DNA from: JBJENW01 sp051880395
GTDB taxonomy: Bacteria > Bacillota > Clostridia > Lachnospirales > Lachnospiraceae
NCBI GenBank assembly: GCA_051880395.1
Contig: JBJENW010000003.1
Coordinates: forward strand, 1-30,365
DNA length: 30,365 nucleotides
Direction: 5' to 3'
The notes under the pieces were generated by a model. It was not told the origin of the DNA and did no database searches. It was given only the letters and a program-made list of their open reading frames with translations. The translations under genes were made by a program, and so were the position numbers. Of the stretch, positions 8,962-17,281 are shown piece by piece (position 1 is the first letter of the stretch; every line of letters begins with the position of its first letter).

Positions 8962-9588
8962 ATGAATTTTAGAGTAGAACAAAATATGGTGGGCGAGATA
9001 GCGACGAACTGCTATTTTCTCGTAAACACAGATACAATGGAAACAATCATTATTGATCCGGGAGCACAGGCAGATTTTCTTTCGCGTAAAATAGAAGAGC
9101 ACGGATTGAAGCCGGTCGTGATTCTTTTGACACACGGACATTTTGATCATGTGATGGGTGCGGAAGCATTACAGAAAAAATATCAGATCAAATTATACGT
9201 ACACGAGGATGACTTAGAGACTTTGCAGGATCCGAGAAAAAACGTATCTCCAATGCTTGGAAAGCCGCTTGCGTTTCATGCAGACGGAACGTTTCGTGAG
9301 GGAGATGTGTTAGAATATGCTGGATTTTGTTTGGAAGTCTTGCATACACCGGGGCATACACCGGGGGGAGCCTGCTTTTATGCGAAAGAGCAGCAGATTT
9401 TATTTACCGGAGACAGCCTGTTTCAGGAGTCCATCGGACGGACCGATTTTCCGGGCGGCAGCGCATCGAGCCTGATTCGCTCTGTTCAGGAAAAAGTGCT
9501 GACACTTCCGGGACAGACCGTGGTATACACCGGACACGGTGCAAATACTACCGTAGGTGCAGAGAAAGCCTACAATCCGTATTTTTAG
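8962..9588 (+). CDS. Metallo-beta-lactamase-fold hydrolase (glyoxalase II-like)
   Basis: The 208-residue cytoplasmic protein has the zinc-binding motif THGHFDH (HxHxDH, residues 58-63), a later HTPGHTPGG (128-136) supplying another metal-binding His, FTGDSLF (149-154) supplying the bridging Asp, and a closing YTGHG (189-193). This is the usual set of the small hydroxyacylglutathione hydrolase-like group (about 200-210 residues), whose members in Clostridia probably act on thioesters other than glutathione adducts; the real substrate is unknown. The ribosome site AAGGAG lies before the ATG. It starts 25 bases after rel and ends 10 bases before hemZ, so it is almost certainly co-transcribed. 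This gene between rel and hemZ/hisS is a recurring arrangement in Lachnospiraceae. Confidence 0.92.
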   Translation: MNFRVEQNMVGEIATNCYFLVNTDTMETIIIDPGAQADFLSRKIEEHGLKPVVILLTHGHFDHVMGAEALQKKYQIKLYVHEDDLETLQDPRKNVSPMLGKPLAFHADGTFREGDVLEYAGFCLEVLHTPGHTPGGACFYAKEQQILFTGDSLFQESIGRTDFPGGSASSLIRSVQEKVLTLPGQTVVYTGHGANTTVGAEKAYNPYF

Positions 9589-9598
9589 TGAGGAACCT

Positions 9599-11188
9599 AT
9601 GATAACAGTAAAATTAAATCAGGCAAATTTTGAATATGATATACATTCGCTTATCAAGGCATTTTATCCAAAACAGGATGTGAGCGTATCAGCAGAAGAA
9701 AAACGGCATAAAGAGCAAATTTTATTTCATGTGGAGGGAACGATTCAGGAGCAGGAAATACGATTTGCTTTTTATGACGCAGAGTTATCCGCATATTCGA
9801 GCGAAACAGGAATTCCGAAAACAGTCGAGGTGAAATGGGAAGAAGAGCCATCAAAGGAAGAAGCTGCGAAAAGAAAAAGTAAAAAACCACTGGAACGTAC
9901 ACAGGAAATGTTTTTGACGGATACAGCGGCAGTAGTTGTAGAGGGCGCGGATCGCAAAGAGACAAAGAACCGCCTGAAACGGCTTCTGTATCAAATGTTA
10001 TCGAGACGCACCGGACAAATGCTTCCATGGGGGACTCTGACAGGAATTCGTCCGACGAAAATTCCGATGAAATTATTCGCAGAAGGAAAATCTGAAGAAG
10101 AGGTTCGGACGTATATGCAGCAAACATACCTTGCCAGTGAGGAAAAGATACAGCTATCCATGGATATTGCAAAACGCGAGGCAGCGTTGTTATCGAAATT
10201 AGATTATGAAAACGGATACAGCTTATACATTGGCATTCCATTTTGCCCGAGTACGTGTCTCTATTGTTCGTTTACTTCCTATCCGCTCGGAAAATGGAAG
10301 GAGCAGGTAGATGCGTATCTGGATGTTTTGGAAAAAGAAATTTTGTTTACCGCAGAACAATTCCGTGACAAACATTTAAATACAATTTATATTGGAGGCG
10401 GTACACCGACGACTTTATCACCGAAGCAGCTGGACCGTCTGATTACGATGGTAAAACAAAACTTTGATCTGTCGCATGTATTAGAATTTACGGTAGAAGC
10501 GGGACGACCGGATAGTATCACGAGAGAAAAATTAGAAGTATTGCGTGCGCATGAAGTCAGTCGGATTTCGATCAATCCCCAGACCATGAAACAGGCGACT
10601 CTGGATTTGATCGGGCGGCATCATACGGTGCAGCAGACGATCGACAGCTTTTTGATGGCGAGGGGACTTGGATTTTCCAATATCAATATGGATCTGATCA
10701 TGGGACTGCCGCAGGAGAACGTATCGGATGTGCGTCATACACTAGAGGAGCTCAAAAAGCTCGATCCGGATAATGTTACCGTACATTCACTGGCGATCAA
10801 GCGTGCGGCGAGATTACATGTGCAGTGGGCCGATTATAAAAATTTTAAAATGGTAAATACCCAGGAGCATATAGACTTAACAGCAAAATATATGCAGGAA
10901 ATGGAGCTTGATCCGTATTATCTGTATCGTCAGAAAAATATGGCGGGCAATTACGAGAATGTTGGATATGCAAAACCGGGAAAAGCCGGTATCTATAACA
11001 TCTTGATTATGGAAGAAAAACAGACTATAATGGCACTTGGTGCAGGTGCGACCACGAAGTTTGTGTTAGACCATGCCACCCGCATGGAGCGTGTGGAAAA
11101 TGTCAAAGATGTGGGCACTTATCTGGAGCGCGTGGATGAGATGATCGCGCGGAAAAAGCAGAAAATGGAGGAAATCGCATGGCGTTAA
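9599..11188 (+). CDS. hemZ: HemZ-type radical SAM protein (coproporphyrinogen dehydrogenase-like)
   Basis: The start is placed at 9599, after GTGAGG (9589-9594), giving 529 residues; a longer form beginning at 9557 would overlap the upstream gene and has no ribosome site. The radical SAM cluster motif is CPSTCLYC (Cys216, Cys220, Cys223) within GIPFCPSTCLYCSF, followed by IYIGGGTPTTL (SAM-binding GGGTP) and the EFTVEAGRPD strand. An N-terminal domain of ~190 residues precedes the barrel, as is typical of HemZ. The motif has Phe, not Cys, two places after the third Cys, as in HemW-type proteins rather than classical HemN (CxxxCxxCxC), so a direct coproporphyrinogen III oxidase role is uncertain. 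No other heme gene is in the window. Its last 10 bases overlap hisS, suggesting translational coupling. Confidence 0.93.
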   Translation: MITVKLNQANFEYDIHSLIKAFYPKQDVSVSAEEKRHKEQILFHVEGTIQEQEIRFAFYDAELSAYSSETGIPKTVEVKWEEEPSKEEAAKRKSKKPLERTQEMFLTDTAAVVVEGADRKETKNRLKRLLYQMLSRRTGQMLPWGTLTGIRPTKIPMKLFAEGKSEEEVRTYMQQTYLASEEKIQLSMDIAKREAALLSKLDYENGYSLYIGIPFCPSTCLYCSFTSYPLGKWKEQVDAYLDVLEKEILFTAEQFRDKHLNTIYIGGGTPTTLSPKQLDRLITMVKQNFDLSHVLEFTVEAGRPDSITREKLEVLRAHEVSRISINPQTMKQATLDLIGRHHTVQQTIDSFLMARGLGFSNINMDLIMGLPQENVSDVRHTLEELKKLDPDNVTVHSLAIKRAARLHVQWADYKNFKMVNTQEHIDLTAKYMQEMELDPYYLYRQKNMAGNYENVGYAKPGKAGIYNILIMEEKQTIMALGAGATTKFVLDHATRMERVENVKDVGTYLERVDEMIARKKQKMEEIAWR

Positions 11189-12438
11189 AGAAGAAACCAG
11201 TCACAGGAATGAAAGATATTTTACCAGACGAGATGCTGGTGCGTGACTATGTACAAAATGTAATCAAAGAAACCTATCGGAGTTTTGGATTTACTCCGAT
11301 TGAAACTCCTTGTATGGAGCATATCGAAAATTTAAGCAGTAATCAGGGCGGTGAAAATGAAAAACTGATTTTTAAAGTTCTGAAACGTGGAGAAAAATTA
11401 AATTTAGAGACAGCCGAGAAAGAAGCAGATTTGGTGGATGCCGGAATGCGGTATGATCTGACACTTCCGTTGTCCCGTTTTTATGCAAATCATGCAAATG
11501 ATCTTCCGGCTCCGTTTAAAGCATTGCAGATGGGCAGTGTCTGGCGTGCGGATCGTCCGCAGAGAGGTCGTTATCGTCAGTTCATGCAGTGTGATATCGA
11601 TATCTTAGGGGAGCCGACGAATCTGGCAGAAATCGAGTTGATCCTGGCAACGACAACAACGTTGGGGAAATTGGGATTCAAAGGGTTTGAAATCCGTATC
11701 AATGAGCGTCGGATCCTAAAGGCGATGGCTGCTTACAGCGGATTTGAAGAAAAAGACTATGATACTGTGTTCATTATCTTAGATAAAATGGATAAGATCG
11801 GACTTTCCGGTGTGAAAGAAGAGTTGATAAAAGAAGGATTTGCACAGGAAAGTGTGGAAAAATATCTGGCACTGTTTGAAGGTGTGGAAAACGCAGAGAA
11901 CGGAATTGCGTATCTGGCAGAGACACTGGCGGGATTTTTAGAAGAGGATGTGCGCAAAAACCTGCAGGAGATCGTGGATACGGTAGAAGAGACCAAAGAA
12001 GCAGACTTTAAAATGGTCTTTGATCCGACATTGGTTCGCGGAATGAGTTATTACACAGGAACCATTTTTGAAATCGCAATGCCACAGTTTGGTGGAAGCT
12101 GCGGTGGTGGCGGCCGTTACGATAAGATGGTCGGAAATTTCACCGGAAAAGATGTACCGGCATGTGGATTTTCTATTGGATTTGAGCGTATCATTCTGCT
12201 TCTGATGGAAAACAACTTCCAGATTCCAGAGCAGCCAAAAAAGACTGCTTACCTGATCGAGAAAAATTATCCGGCAGAGAAACTGAGTCAGGTGATGAAA
12301 AAAGCGCAACAGGAGCGCAAGAATGGCAAACAGATTCTTGTGACCCGCATGAACAAAAACAAAAAATTCCAAAAAGAAAAACTCACTGCAGAAGGATACG
12401 AAGAATTTGAAGAATTTTTCAATCGCGATGAGCAGTAA
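11179..12438 (+). CDS. hisS: Histidyl-tRNA synthetase
   Basis: The 419-residue class II enzyme charges tRNA-His with histidine. Visible motifs are GMKDILPDE at the N terminus, motif 1 region (FTPIETPCME), motif 2 (MGSVWRADRPQRGRYRQFMQCDIDILG), the HisA signature VRGMSYYTGTIFE from residue ~286, GGGRYDKMVG (HisB, ~310-319) and motif 3 GFSIGFERI. The catalytic core is therefore complete. After motif 3 only ~80 residues remain, and the usual anticodon-binding domain pattern is weak: only KNGKQILVTRMNKNKKFQKEKL is reminiscent of it. The start overlaps the end of hemZ by 10 bases, with GGAGG at 11168-11172 inside hemZ as the ribosome site. A HisZ-type regulatory subunit is unlikely because the HisA/HisB motifs are intact and no his biosynthesis gene is nearby. 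Confidence 0.95.
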   Translation: MALKKKPVTGMKDILPDEMLVRDYVQNVIKETYRSFGFTPIETPCMEHIENLSSNQGGENEKLIFKVLKRGEKLNLETAEKEADLVDAGMRYDLTLPLSRFYANHANDLPAPFKALQMGSVWRADRPQRGRYRQFMQCDIDILGEPTNLAEIELILATTTTLGKLGFKGFEIRINERRILKAMAAYSGFEEKDYDTVFIILDKMDKIGLSGVKEELIKEGFAQESVEKYLALFEGVENAENGIAYLAETLAGFLEEDVRKNLQEIVDTVEETKEADFKMVFDPTLVRGMSYYTGTIFEIAMPQFGGSCGGGGRYDKMVGNFTGKDVPACGFSIGFERIILLLMENNFQIPEQPKKTAYLIEKNYPAEKLSQVMKKAQQERKNGKQILVTRMNKNKKFQKEKLTAEGYEEFEEFFNRDEQ

Positions 12439-12480
12439 AAAATAAAAAAGTAAGAAAGAAACAACCAGGAGGAGAATGTT

Positions 12481-14286
12481 ATGGCAGAATCAATGGTGGG
12501 TTTGAAACGAACACACAGATGTACGGAAGTGTCCAATGCACTGATCGGTAACCAGGTCGTAGTGATGGGATGGGTACAGAAACGTAGAAATTTAGGAAGT
12601 TTGATTTTCGTGGATTTACGGGATCGTTCCGGTATCCTGCAGATCGTTTTTGATGAAAACAGTGTAGGAAAAGAAGGATTTGAAAAGGCAAATACATTGC
12701 GTAGTGAATTTGTTGTTGCGGTTACCGGTACGGTTCAGAAACGAAGCGCAGCAGTGAATGAAGCGTTAAAAACAGGTGATATCGAGGTGATCGCAACGGA
12801 TCTGCGTATTTTATCGGAATCACAGACACCACCATTTCAGATTGAGGAAAACAGCCAGACAAAGGATGAGATTCGTCTGAAATATCGCTATTTGGATCTG
12901 CGTCGCCCGGATTTGCAGAGAAATCTCATGATGCGAAGCAAGGTTACCTATCTGATGCGTGAATTTATGGCAAAAGAAGGATTTTTGGAGATTGAAACCC
13001 CGACTTTGTGTAAATCGACACCGGAAGGCGCACGTGACTACTTAGTTCCGAGTCGTGTGCATCCAGGTTCTTTTTATGCCCTGCCGCAGTCGCCACAGCT
13101 GTTTAAACAGCTTTTGATGGTTGCAGGATATGATCGTTACTTCCAGATCGCAAGATGCTATCGTGACGAGGATTTGCGTGCAGACCGTCAGCCGGAGTTT
13201 ACACAAGCGGATATGGAGCTTTCCTTTGTAGATGTGGATGATGTGATCGAATTAAATGAGCGCTTGATAAAATATGTCTTTAAAGAAGCAATCGGTGTGG
13301 ATGTACCGACTCCGATTCAAAGAATGCCATGGCAGGAGGCAATGGACCGCTTTGGTTCCGATAAACCGGATACGCGTTTTGGCATGGAGCTGACCGACGT
13401 ATCGGAAGTGGTAAAAGACTGCGGATTTGGTGTGTTTACAGGTGCATTGGAAAATGGTGGATCGGTTCGTGGTATCAATGTCAAAGGACAGGGAAAGATG
13501 CCGCGTAAAAAGATTGATAAACTGGTAGAATTTGCAAAAGGATACGGTGCAAAAGGTTTGGCATATCTGTCTGTACAGGAAGATGGCAGCTATAAATCTT
13601 CTTTTGCAAAATTTATGACAGAAGAAGAGTTAAAGAATCTCGTGGATGCCATGCAGGGAGAACCGGGAGATCTGTTACTGTTTGCGGCAGATAAAAATAA
13701 GATTGTATGGAACGTTCTTGGTGCATTGCGTTTGGAGCTGGCAAAAGAATTAGAACTGTTAGATCCGAATCAGTACAATTTCCTGTGGGTAACGGAATTC
13801 CCGCTGTTAGAGTGGTCGGATGAAGAAAACCGCTATATGGCAATGCATCATCCGTTTACGATGCCAATGGAAGAAGACTGGGATAAGATCGATACCGACC
13901 CGGGTGCTGTTCGTGCAAAAGCATATGATATCGTATTAAACGGTACCGAGCTTGGAGGAGGTTCCGTTCGTATCCATCAGGATGATATCCAGGAAAAAAT
14001 GTTTGAAGTGCTTGGATTTACGAAAGAGCGTGCCCATGAGCAGTTTGGATTCTTGTTAGATGCGTTCCAGTATGGCGTACCGCCACACGCAGGACTGGCA
14101 TACGGATTAGATCGTCTTGTTATGCATATGGTACATGCAGAATCGATTCGTGATGTCATCGCATTCCCGAAAGTAAAAGATGCATCCTGCCTGATGAGCA
14201 AAGCACCGGATACGGTAGATCCGAAGCAGTTAGAAGAACTGGGAATCGGTGTGGTAGAGCAGAGTGAATCAAACGAAGAAGCGTAA
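12481..14286 (+). CDS. aspS: Aspartyl-tRNA synthetase
   Basis: The 601-residue class II enzyme is of the long bacterial type. An N-terminal OB-fold anticodon-binding domain (~1-110: GWVQKRRNLGSLIFVDLRDRSG) is followed by the catalytic domain with YLDLRRPDLQ, FLEIETPTLCKSTPEGARDYLVP (motif 1 region), CYRDEDLRADRQPEFTQ (motif 2, ~222-238), and AYGLDRLVM (motif 3, ~540-548). The insertion between motifs 2 and 3 (~290-410) corresponds to the bacterial GAD domain. Whether it is discriminating or also charges tRNA-Asn cannot be decided here. The ribosome site CAGGAGGAG lies just before the ATG. It is the last gene of the rel operon, 42 bases after hisS, and is followed by a strong terminator. Confidence 0.97.
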   Translation: MAESMVGLKRTHRCTEVSNALIGNQVVVMGWVQKRRNLGSLIFVDLRDRSGILQIVFDENSVGKEGFEKANTLRSEFVVAVTGTVQKRSAAVNEALKTGDIEVIATDLRILSESQTPPFQIEENSQTKDEIRLKYRYLDLRRPDLQRNLMMRSKVTYLMREFMAKEGFLEIETPTLCKSTPEGARDYLVPSRVHPGSFYALPQSPQLFKQLLMVAGYDRYFQIARCYRDEDLRADRQPEFTQADMELSFVDVDDVIELNERLIKYVFKEAIGVDVPTPIQRMPWQEAMDRFGSDKPDTRFGMELTDVSEVVKDCGFGVFTGALENGGSVRGINVKGQGKMPRKKIDKLVEFAKGYGAKGLAYLSVQEDGSYKSSFAKFMTEEELKNLVDAMQGEPGDLLLFAADKNKIVWNVLGALRLELAKELELLDPNQYNFLWVTEFPLLEWSDEENRYMAMHHPFTMPMEEDWDKIDTDPGAVRAKAYDIVLNGTELGGGSVRIHQDDIQEKMFEVLGFTKERAHEQFGFLLDAFQYGVPPHAGLAYGLDRLVMHMVHAESIRDVIAFPKVKDASCLMSKAPDTVDPKQLEELGIGVVEQSESNEEA

Positions 14287-14305
14287 AAATAAAAGAAAAT
14301 AAAAG

Positions 14306-14348
14306 AAAGACCGAAAGAACAAAACACATGGATTCTTTCGGTCTTTTT
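14306..14348. terminator. Bidirectional terminator between aspS and fabH
   Basis: A perfect 14-bp stem (AAAGACCGAAAGAA at 14306-14319 with its complement at 14333-14346) has a 13-base loop. It is followed by T residues on the plus strand and preceded by an A-rich tract, which gives a T-rich tail on the minus strand. It serves the converging rel-aspS operon and fabH. Confidence 0.92.
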
Positions 14349-14366
14349 CTATAGTTTGGATAAATC

Positions 14367-15335
14367 TTAAAGTTTGATGATGTTACAGCCCCAGGTCAAT
14401 CCGGCTCCGAAACCAGCCAGTAAAACGGTCTGTCCTTCTTTGACGGTTCCGTTTTTCCGACATTCATCGAGCAGAAGTGGAAGGCTGCCGGCGGAAGTAT
14501 TTCCGTTTTCATGTAAGTTCACCGGGCATTTGGCAAAGTCGATGCCGAGTTTTTTCGCAATGGCCTGATTGATGCGCACATTTGCCTGATGCAGTAAAAA
14601 GACATCGATATCGTCAAGTGTCAGATTCGCTTTTTCCAAGGTTTCTTTGATGAGTAGTGGAACTTTCTTTACGGCAAAACGAAAGACCTCTTGTCCGTTC
14701 ATTGTGACATAACCAGGTGTCAGGTCACCGGCAATATATGGATTGTTATTTGAGCGGTTTTTGCAGGCCAATACGTCACCACGGCTGCCGTCTGCATGCT
14801 GGGCGCAGGCAAGTATGCCGGTGTTCTCCTCCGTAGCCGCTAAAACAGCTGCACCGCCTCCGTCACCGAATAATACACAGGTGGAACGGTCGGACCAGTC
14901 TACAATCTTTGAAAGCGTTTCTACACCGATCACAAGTGCTCGTTTGATGGCACCGCTCTTTATGTAGCTGTCTGCAACAGAAAGTGCAAACACAAAACCT
15001 GAGCATGCAGCACTTAGATCAAACGCGAATGCATTGACGGCACCGATGGCACCCTGTACCTGGCAGGCGGTGCTTGGAAGAAGCTGATCCGAAGAAACCG
15101 TTGCGACAATGATCAAATCCAGAGCTTCGGCAGTGAGACCGGCATCGGCAAGAGCGCGCTCGGCGGAAGAAATTGCCATATCCGCAGTAGATTCCTCGAT
15201 TGCAATATGCCGTTTCTGAATACCGGTACGACTTTGAATCCATTCATCGTTTGTATCGACAAACGTGGCTAGCTCATCATTTGTCATCACTTTTGGTGGA
15301 AGGTAACTTCCGGTTCCTATAATTTTTGTATTCAT
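14367..15335 (-). CDS. fabH: 3-oxoacyl-[ACP] synthase III (KAS III)
   Basis: The 322-residue enzyme performs the first condensation of fatty acid synthesis, joining acetyl-CoA (or a branched starter) with malonyl-ACP. The catalytic triad is visible: Cys111 in DLSAACSGFVFAL, His249 in LLHQANVRI and Asn279 in ENGNTSAGS. The N terminus (IIGTGSYLPPKVMTNDEL, EWIQSRTGI) and the glycine-rich end (AGFGAGLTWG) are typical of FabH. Ribosome site AAGGA precedes the ATG. It stands alone rather than in a fab cluster, is transcribed toward aspS, and shares a short intergenic region with the divergent amidase. A well-formed promoter and an overlapping FabT-like palindrome lie upstream, suggesting lipid-responsive repression. 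The genome may have another fabH in its main fab operon; this cannot be seen here. Confidence 0.96.
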   Translation of the reverse strand: MNTKIIGTGSYLPPKVMTNDELATFVDTNDEWIQSRTGIQKRHIAIEESTADMAISSAERALADAGLTAEALDLIIVATVSSDQLLPSTACQVQGAIGAVNAFAFDLSAACSGFVFALSVADSYIKSGAIKRALVIGVETLSKIVDWSDRSTCVLFGDGGGAAVLAATEENTGILACAQHADGSRGDVLACKNRSNNNPYIAGDLTPGYVTMNGQEVFRFAVKKVPLLIKETLEKANLTLDDIDVFLLHQANVRINQAIAKKLGIDFAKCPVNLHENGNTSAGSLPLLLDECRKNGTVKEGQTVLLAGFGAGLTWGCNIIKL

Positions 15336-15364
15336 GATTGTTTATCCTTCTCTATCTGAAAATT

Positions 15365-15381
15365 AGTTTGACATTCAAAGT
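15365..15381. promoter_or_regulatory. FabT-like palindromic operator
   Basis: AGTTTGACATTCAAAGT is a near-perfect palindrome (AGTTTGA-N3-TCAAAGT, one arm mismatch). It closely resembles the AGTTTGA-N3-TCAAAYT box bound by the MarR-family fatty acid regulator FabT in Firmicutes. It overlaps the -10 box of the fabH promoter and the predicted start site, a position that suits a repressor. No fabT gene is in the window. Confidence 0.6.
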
Positions 15382-15407
15382 ATAAGAAAAAAAAAGTGCA
15401 TTGTCAA
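15379..15407 (-). promoter_or_regulatory. Consensus sigma-A promoter of fabH
   Basis: On the minus strand, TTGACA (15407-15402, perfect) and TATACT (15384-15379) are separated by exactly 17 bases. Predicted start is near 15372, giving a leader of about 37 bases. The -10 box overlaps the FabT-like palindrome. Confidence 0.8.
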
Positions 15408-15412
15408 GCCGA

Positions 15413-15441
15413 TTCACCAAAAAGTTCCGTGTGCATAGAAT
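15413..15441 (+). promoter_or_regulatory. Possible promoter of the amidase gene
   Basis: TTCACC (15413-15418) and TAGAAT (15436-15441) are 17 bases apart, with transcription predicted near 15448. The -35 is only 4/6, so support is modest. It is divergent from the fabH promoter and does not overlap the FabT-like box. Confidence 0.4.
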
Positions 15442-15470
15442 AAAAGGAGAAAATCAGGTGAGGCTGAGGT

Positions 15471-16352
15471 ATGAAACTAGTGTTGGATGCCGGACATGGC
15501 GGCTTTGATAATGGTGCGATGTTTGAAAATCGGAAAGAAAAAGATGATGCTCTGCGGTTGACGTTAGCGGTAGGAGAGCGTTTAAAAGAAGATGGGTATG
15601 ATGTGTATTATACCCGCACATCGGATGTATATCAGTCGCCGTTTGAAAAGGCACAATTGGCCAACGAGCAGAAGGGAGATTACTTCATTTCGTTTCACAG
15701 AAATGACAGCTTAGAGCCGAATCAGTATCATGGAGTGCAGTCCTTAATCTTTTCCGATGAAAGCAAAGCAAAAAATCTGGCAGAAAATATCAATGATCAG
15801 TTGGAAAAAGTAGGATTTACTGATATTGGCGTAGAAGAACGGCCTGGATTAGTGGTACTGCGTCATACAAAAATGCCGGCGGTCCTTTTGGAGGCAGGCT
15901 TTTTAAATTCCGATGTGGATAATCAGATTTTTGACGAAAAATTTCAGGCGGTAGTAGATGCGATCGTGCGAGGAATAGAAGAAACATTGCCACTTGCGCG
16001 AACATCAAAGGAACCTGCACAGGCCATAGAGGCAGAAGAAAGGAAAAACGAAAGCCCGGTCGGTGAAGAACCGAAAGAAGCAGAAGAAAAAATAGAGCAG
16101 ACTGTGATTGCAAGAGAAATGGAAAAATTCCCGAAATATGCGGTTCAAACGGGATTGTTCCGATATCTCAATAATGCGCTGTATCTTATGGCACAGCTGC
16201 GTCGGGACGGGTTCTCGCCGGAGTTAGACCGTGTGCCGAAGTACTACCGTGTATTTGTGCGAAGTGAGGGAGGAATTGAGGAGGCCAGAAAATTGCAGAA
16301 TGCACTTCGAAGAAAACAGTATGATACATTGATCATTGAAAAAAAAGATTAA
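15471..16352 (+). CDS. N-acetylmuramoyl-L-alanine amidase with SPOR domain (CwlC-like)
   Basis: The 293-residue product should cleave the bond between MurNAc and L-Ala in peptidoglycan. Residues 1-175 form an Amidase_3 zinc domain: His9 in LDAGHGG, Glu23 in the first helix, His76 in ISFHRND and the catalytic Glu141 in VLLEAGFLNS. An acidic, low-complexity linker (~178-215, many E/K/P/A) leads to a SPOR domain (~221-291, FPKYAVQTGLFRYLNNA...YYRVFVRS...AL), which in known proteins binds denuded glycan strands at septa or spores. No signal peptide is visible; Bacillus CwlC, a mother-cell lytic enzyme, has the same organisation without a typical signal. A role in mother-cell lysis or division is therefore inferred. 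Ribosome site AGGTGAGG is upstream, and a bidirectional terminator follows. Confidence 0.92.
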   Translation: MKLVLDAGHGGFDNGAMFENRKEKDDALRLTLAVGERLKEDGYDVYYTRTSDVYQSPFEKAQLANEQKGDYFISFHRNDSLEPNQYHGVQSLIFSDESKAKNLAENINDQLEKVGFTDIGVEERPGLVVLRHTKMPAVLLEAGFLNSDVDNQIFDEKFQAVVDAIVRGIEETLPLARTSKEPAQAIEAEERKNESPVGEEPKEAEEKIEQTVIAREMEKFPKYAVQTGLFRYLNNALYLMAQLRRDGFSPELDRVPKYYRVFVRSEGGIEEARKLQNALRRKQYDTLIIEKKD

Positions 16353-16357
16353 AAACA

Positions 16358-16404
16358 AAAACACACCTGATTTGGAGCTGTCTGCTCGAAAACAGGTGTG
16401 TTTT
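16358..16404. terminator. Bidirectional terminator between the amidase and the LacI-like gene
   Basis: A perfect 12-bp stem AAAACACACCTG (16358-16369) / CAGGTGTGTTTT (16393-16404) encloses a 23-base loop with its own small GGAGC/GCTC pairing. A-rich flank on the left and T-run on the right allow termination in both directions between converging genes. Confidence 0.85.
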
Positions 16405-16407
16405 ACA

Positions 16408-17241
16408 TTATGCAAATGGATCAATTGTATGTTTTTGTAAACTGCCTTTTAAAATAAAGTCGCGTTCTGGTGTGCCAGGATGTCGAATGCGGTAAATGAG
16501 CTGCTGCACAGCAAGGTCGATGGTCTGCTCCAGCGGCTGTGCAACCACGTCTAATGATTGAATCATAGGCGCATTGTAGTCTTTTGTAGCAAAACCGGCA
16601 AGCATCATCGGACGATCGGTGCTGCGGTTAAACATGAGCAGAAAATCCATAAAGTTTTTGGTCAGGGACTGCGAACCGGTAAATACAGCGGTACAGCCTT
16701 TTTGATGCAAGTCTTCTGCAATGGACGGAATGCGTGAATTATCGCCGTTTGTGTAATAAATCATTGCCTCCGGGTCTGTGTCATATTCAAATCCAAGGGC
16801 ATCACAGTAAGAGCGGACAATTTCCCGGCTGGTAGAAAAATAGGGCCAGGTACAAATACATCCGATCTTGGAATGTCCTTCTGCTTTTAGAGAAAATATC
16901 TCTTGATAAACAGCGGAATAATCATTTTCAATAATACTTGTATTCTGACATCCGCTTGGTTTTCTGTTTAAGAAAATCGTTGGAACGGAGTCTGGGACAA
17001 CATCCGAAAGCACCCCGTATTCGGCAGCATCTGAAATGATCAGAATACCGTCAGCTGTTTTTTCGTAATAGGAAAGCAGATTGCGCTCTATGTTCACGTC
17101 GTGTCCGGACAGAGCGACAAAAAGCGTGTACCCTAATTCAGCAAATTTTTTGCTTAAAGATTCAATCAAAGTAACACAATAATGACTCTTTGCGTCTGGT
17201 AAGATGAGTCCGATTGTGTTCCCTGGCTTTTGAAAAGACAT
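16408..17241 (-). CDS. LacI/GalR-type ligand-binding protein lacking a DNA-binding domain
   Basis: The 277-residue product aligns in layout with the effector-binding half of LacI/GalR regulators (Peripla_BP fold): it opens with NTIGLILPDAKSHYCVTLIESLSKKFAELGYTLFVA, continues with ADGILIIS and VPTIFLNRK, and ends with VVAQPLEQTIDLAVQQLIYRI. The ~55-residue helix-turn-helix that should precede it is absent; only nine residues stand before the fold. The start is well supported by AAAGGTGG and an extended -10 promoter upstream, so this looks like the natural gene, not a truncation caused by the window. There is no signal peptide or lipobox, so it is not a transporter-bound binding protein. It may be a cytosolic sugar sensor acting through a partner, or a former regulator. 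Ligand unknown. Confidence 0.8.
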   Translation of the reverse strand: MSFQKPGNTIGLILPDAKSHYCVTLIESLSKKFAELGYTLFVALSGHDVNIERNLLSYYEKTADGILIISDAAEYGVLSDVVPDSVPTIFLNRKPSGCQNTSIIENDYSAVYQEIFSLKAEGHSKIGCICTWPYFSTSREIVRSYCDALGFEYDTDPEAMIYYTNGDNSRIPSIAEDLHQKGCTAVFTGSQSLTKNFMDFLLMFNRSTDRPMMLAGFATKDYNAPMIQSLDVVAQPLEQTIDLAVQQLIYRIRHPGTPERDFILKGSLQKHTIDPFA

Positions 17242-17281
17242 CTTATAACACCACCTTTACATCTCTTTACATCATGGAATT

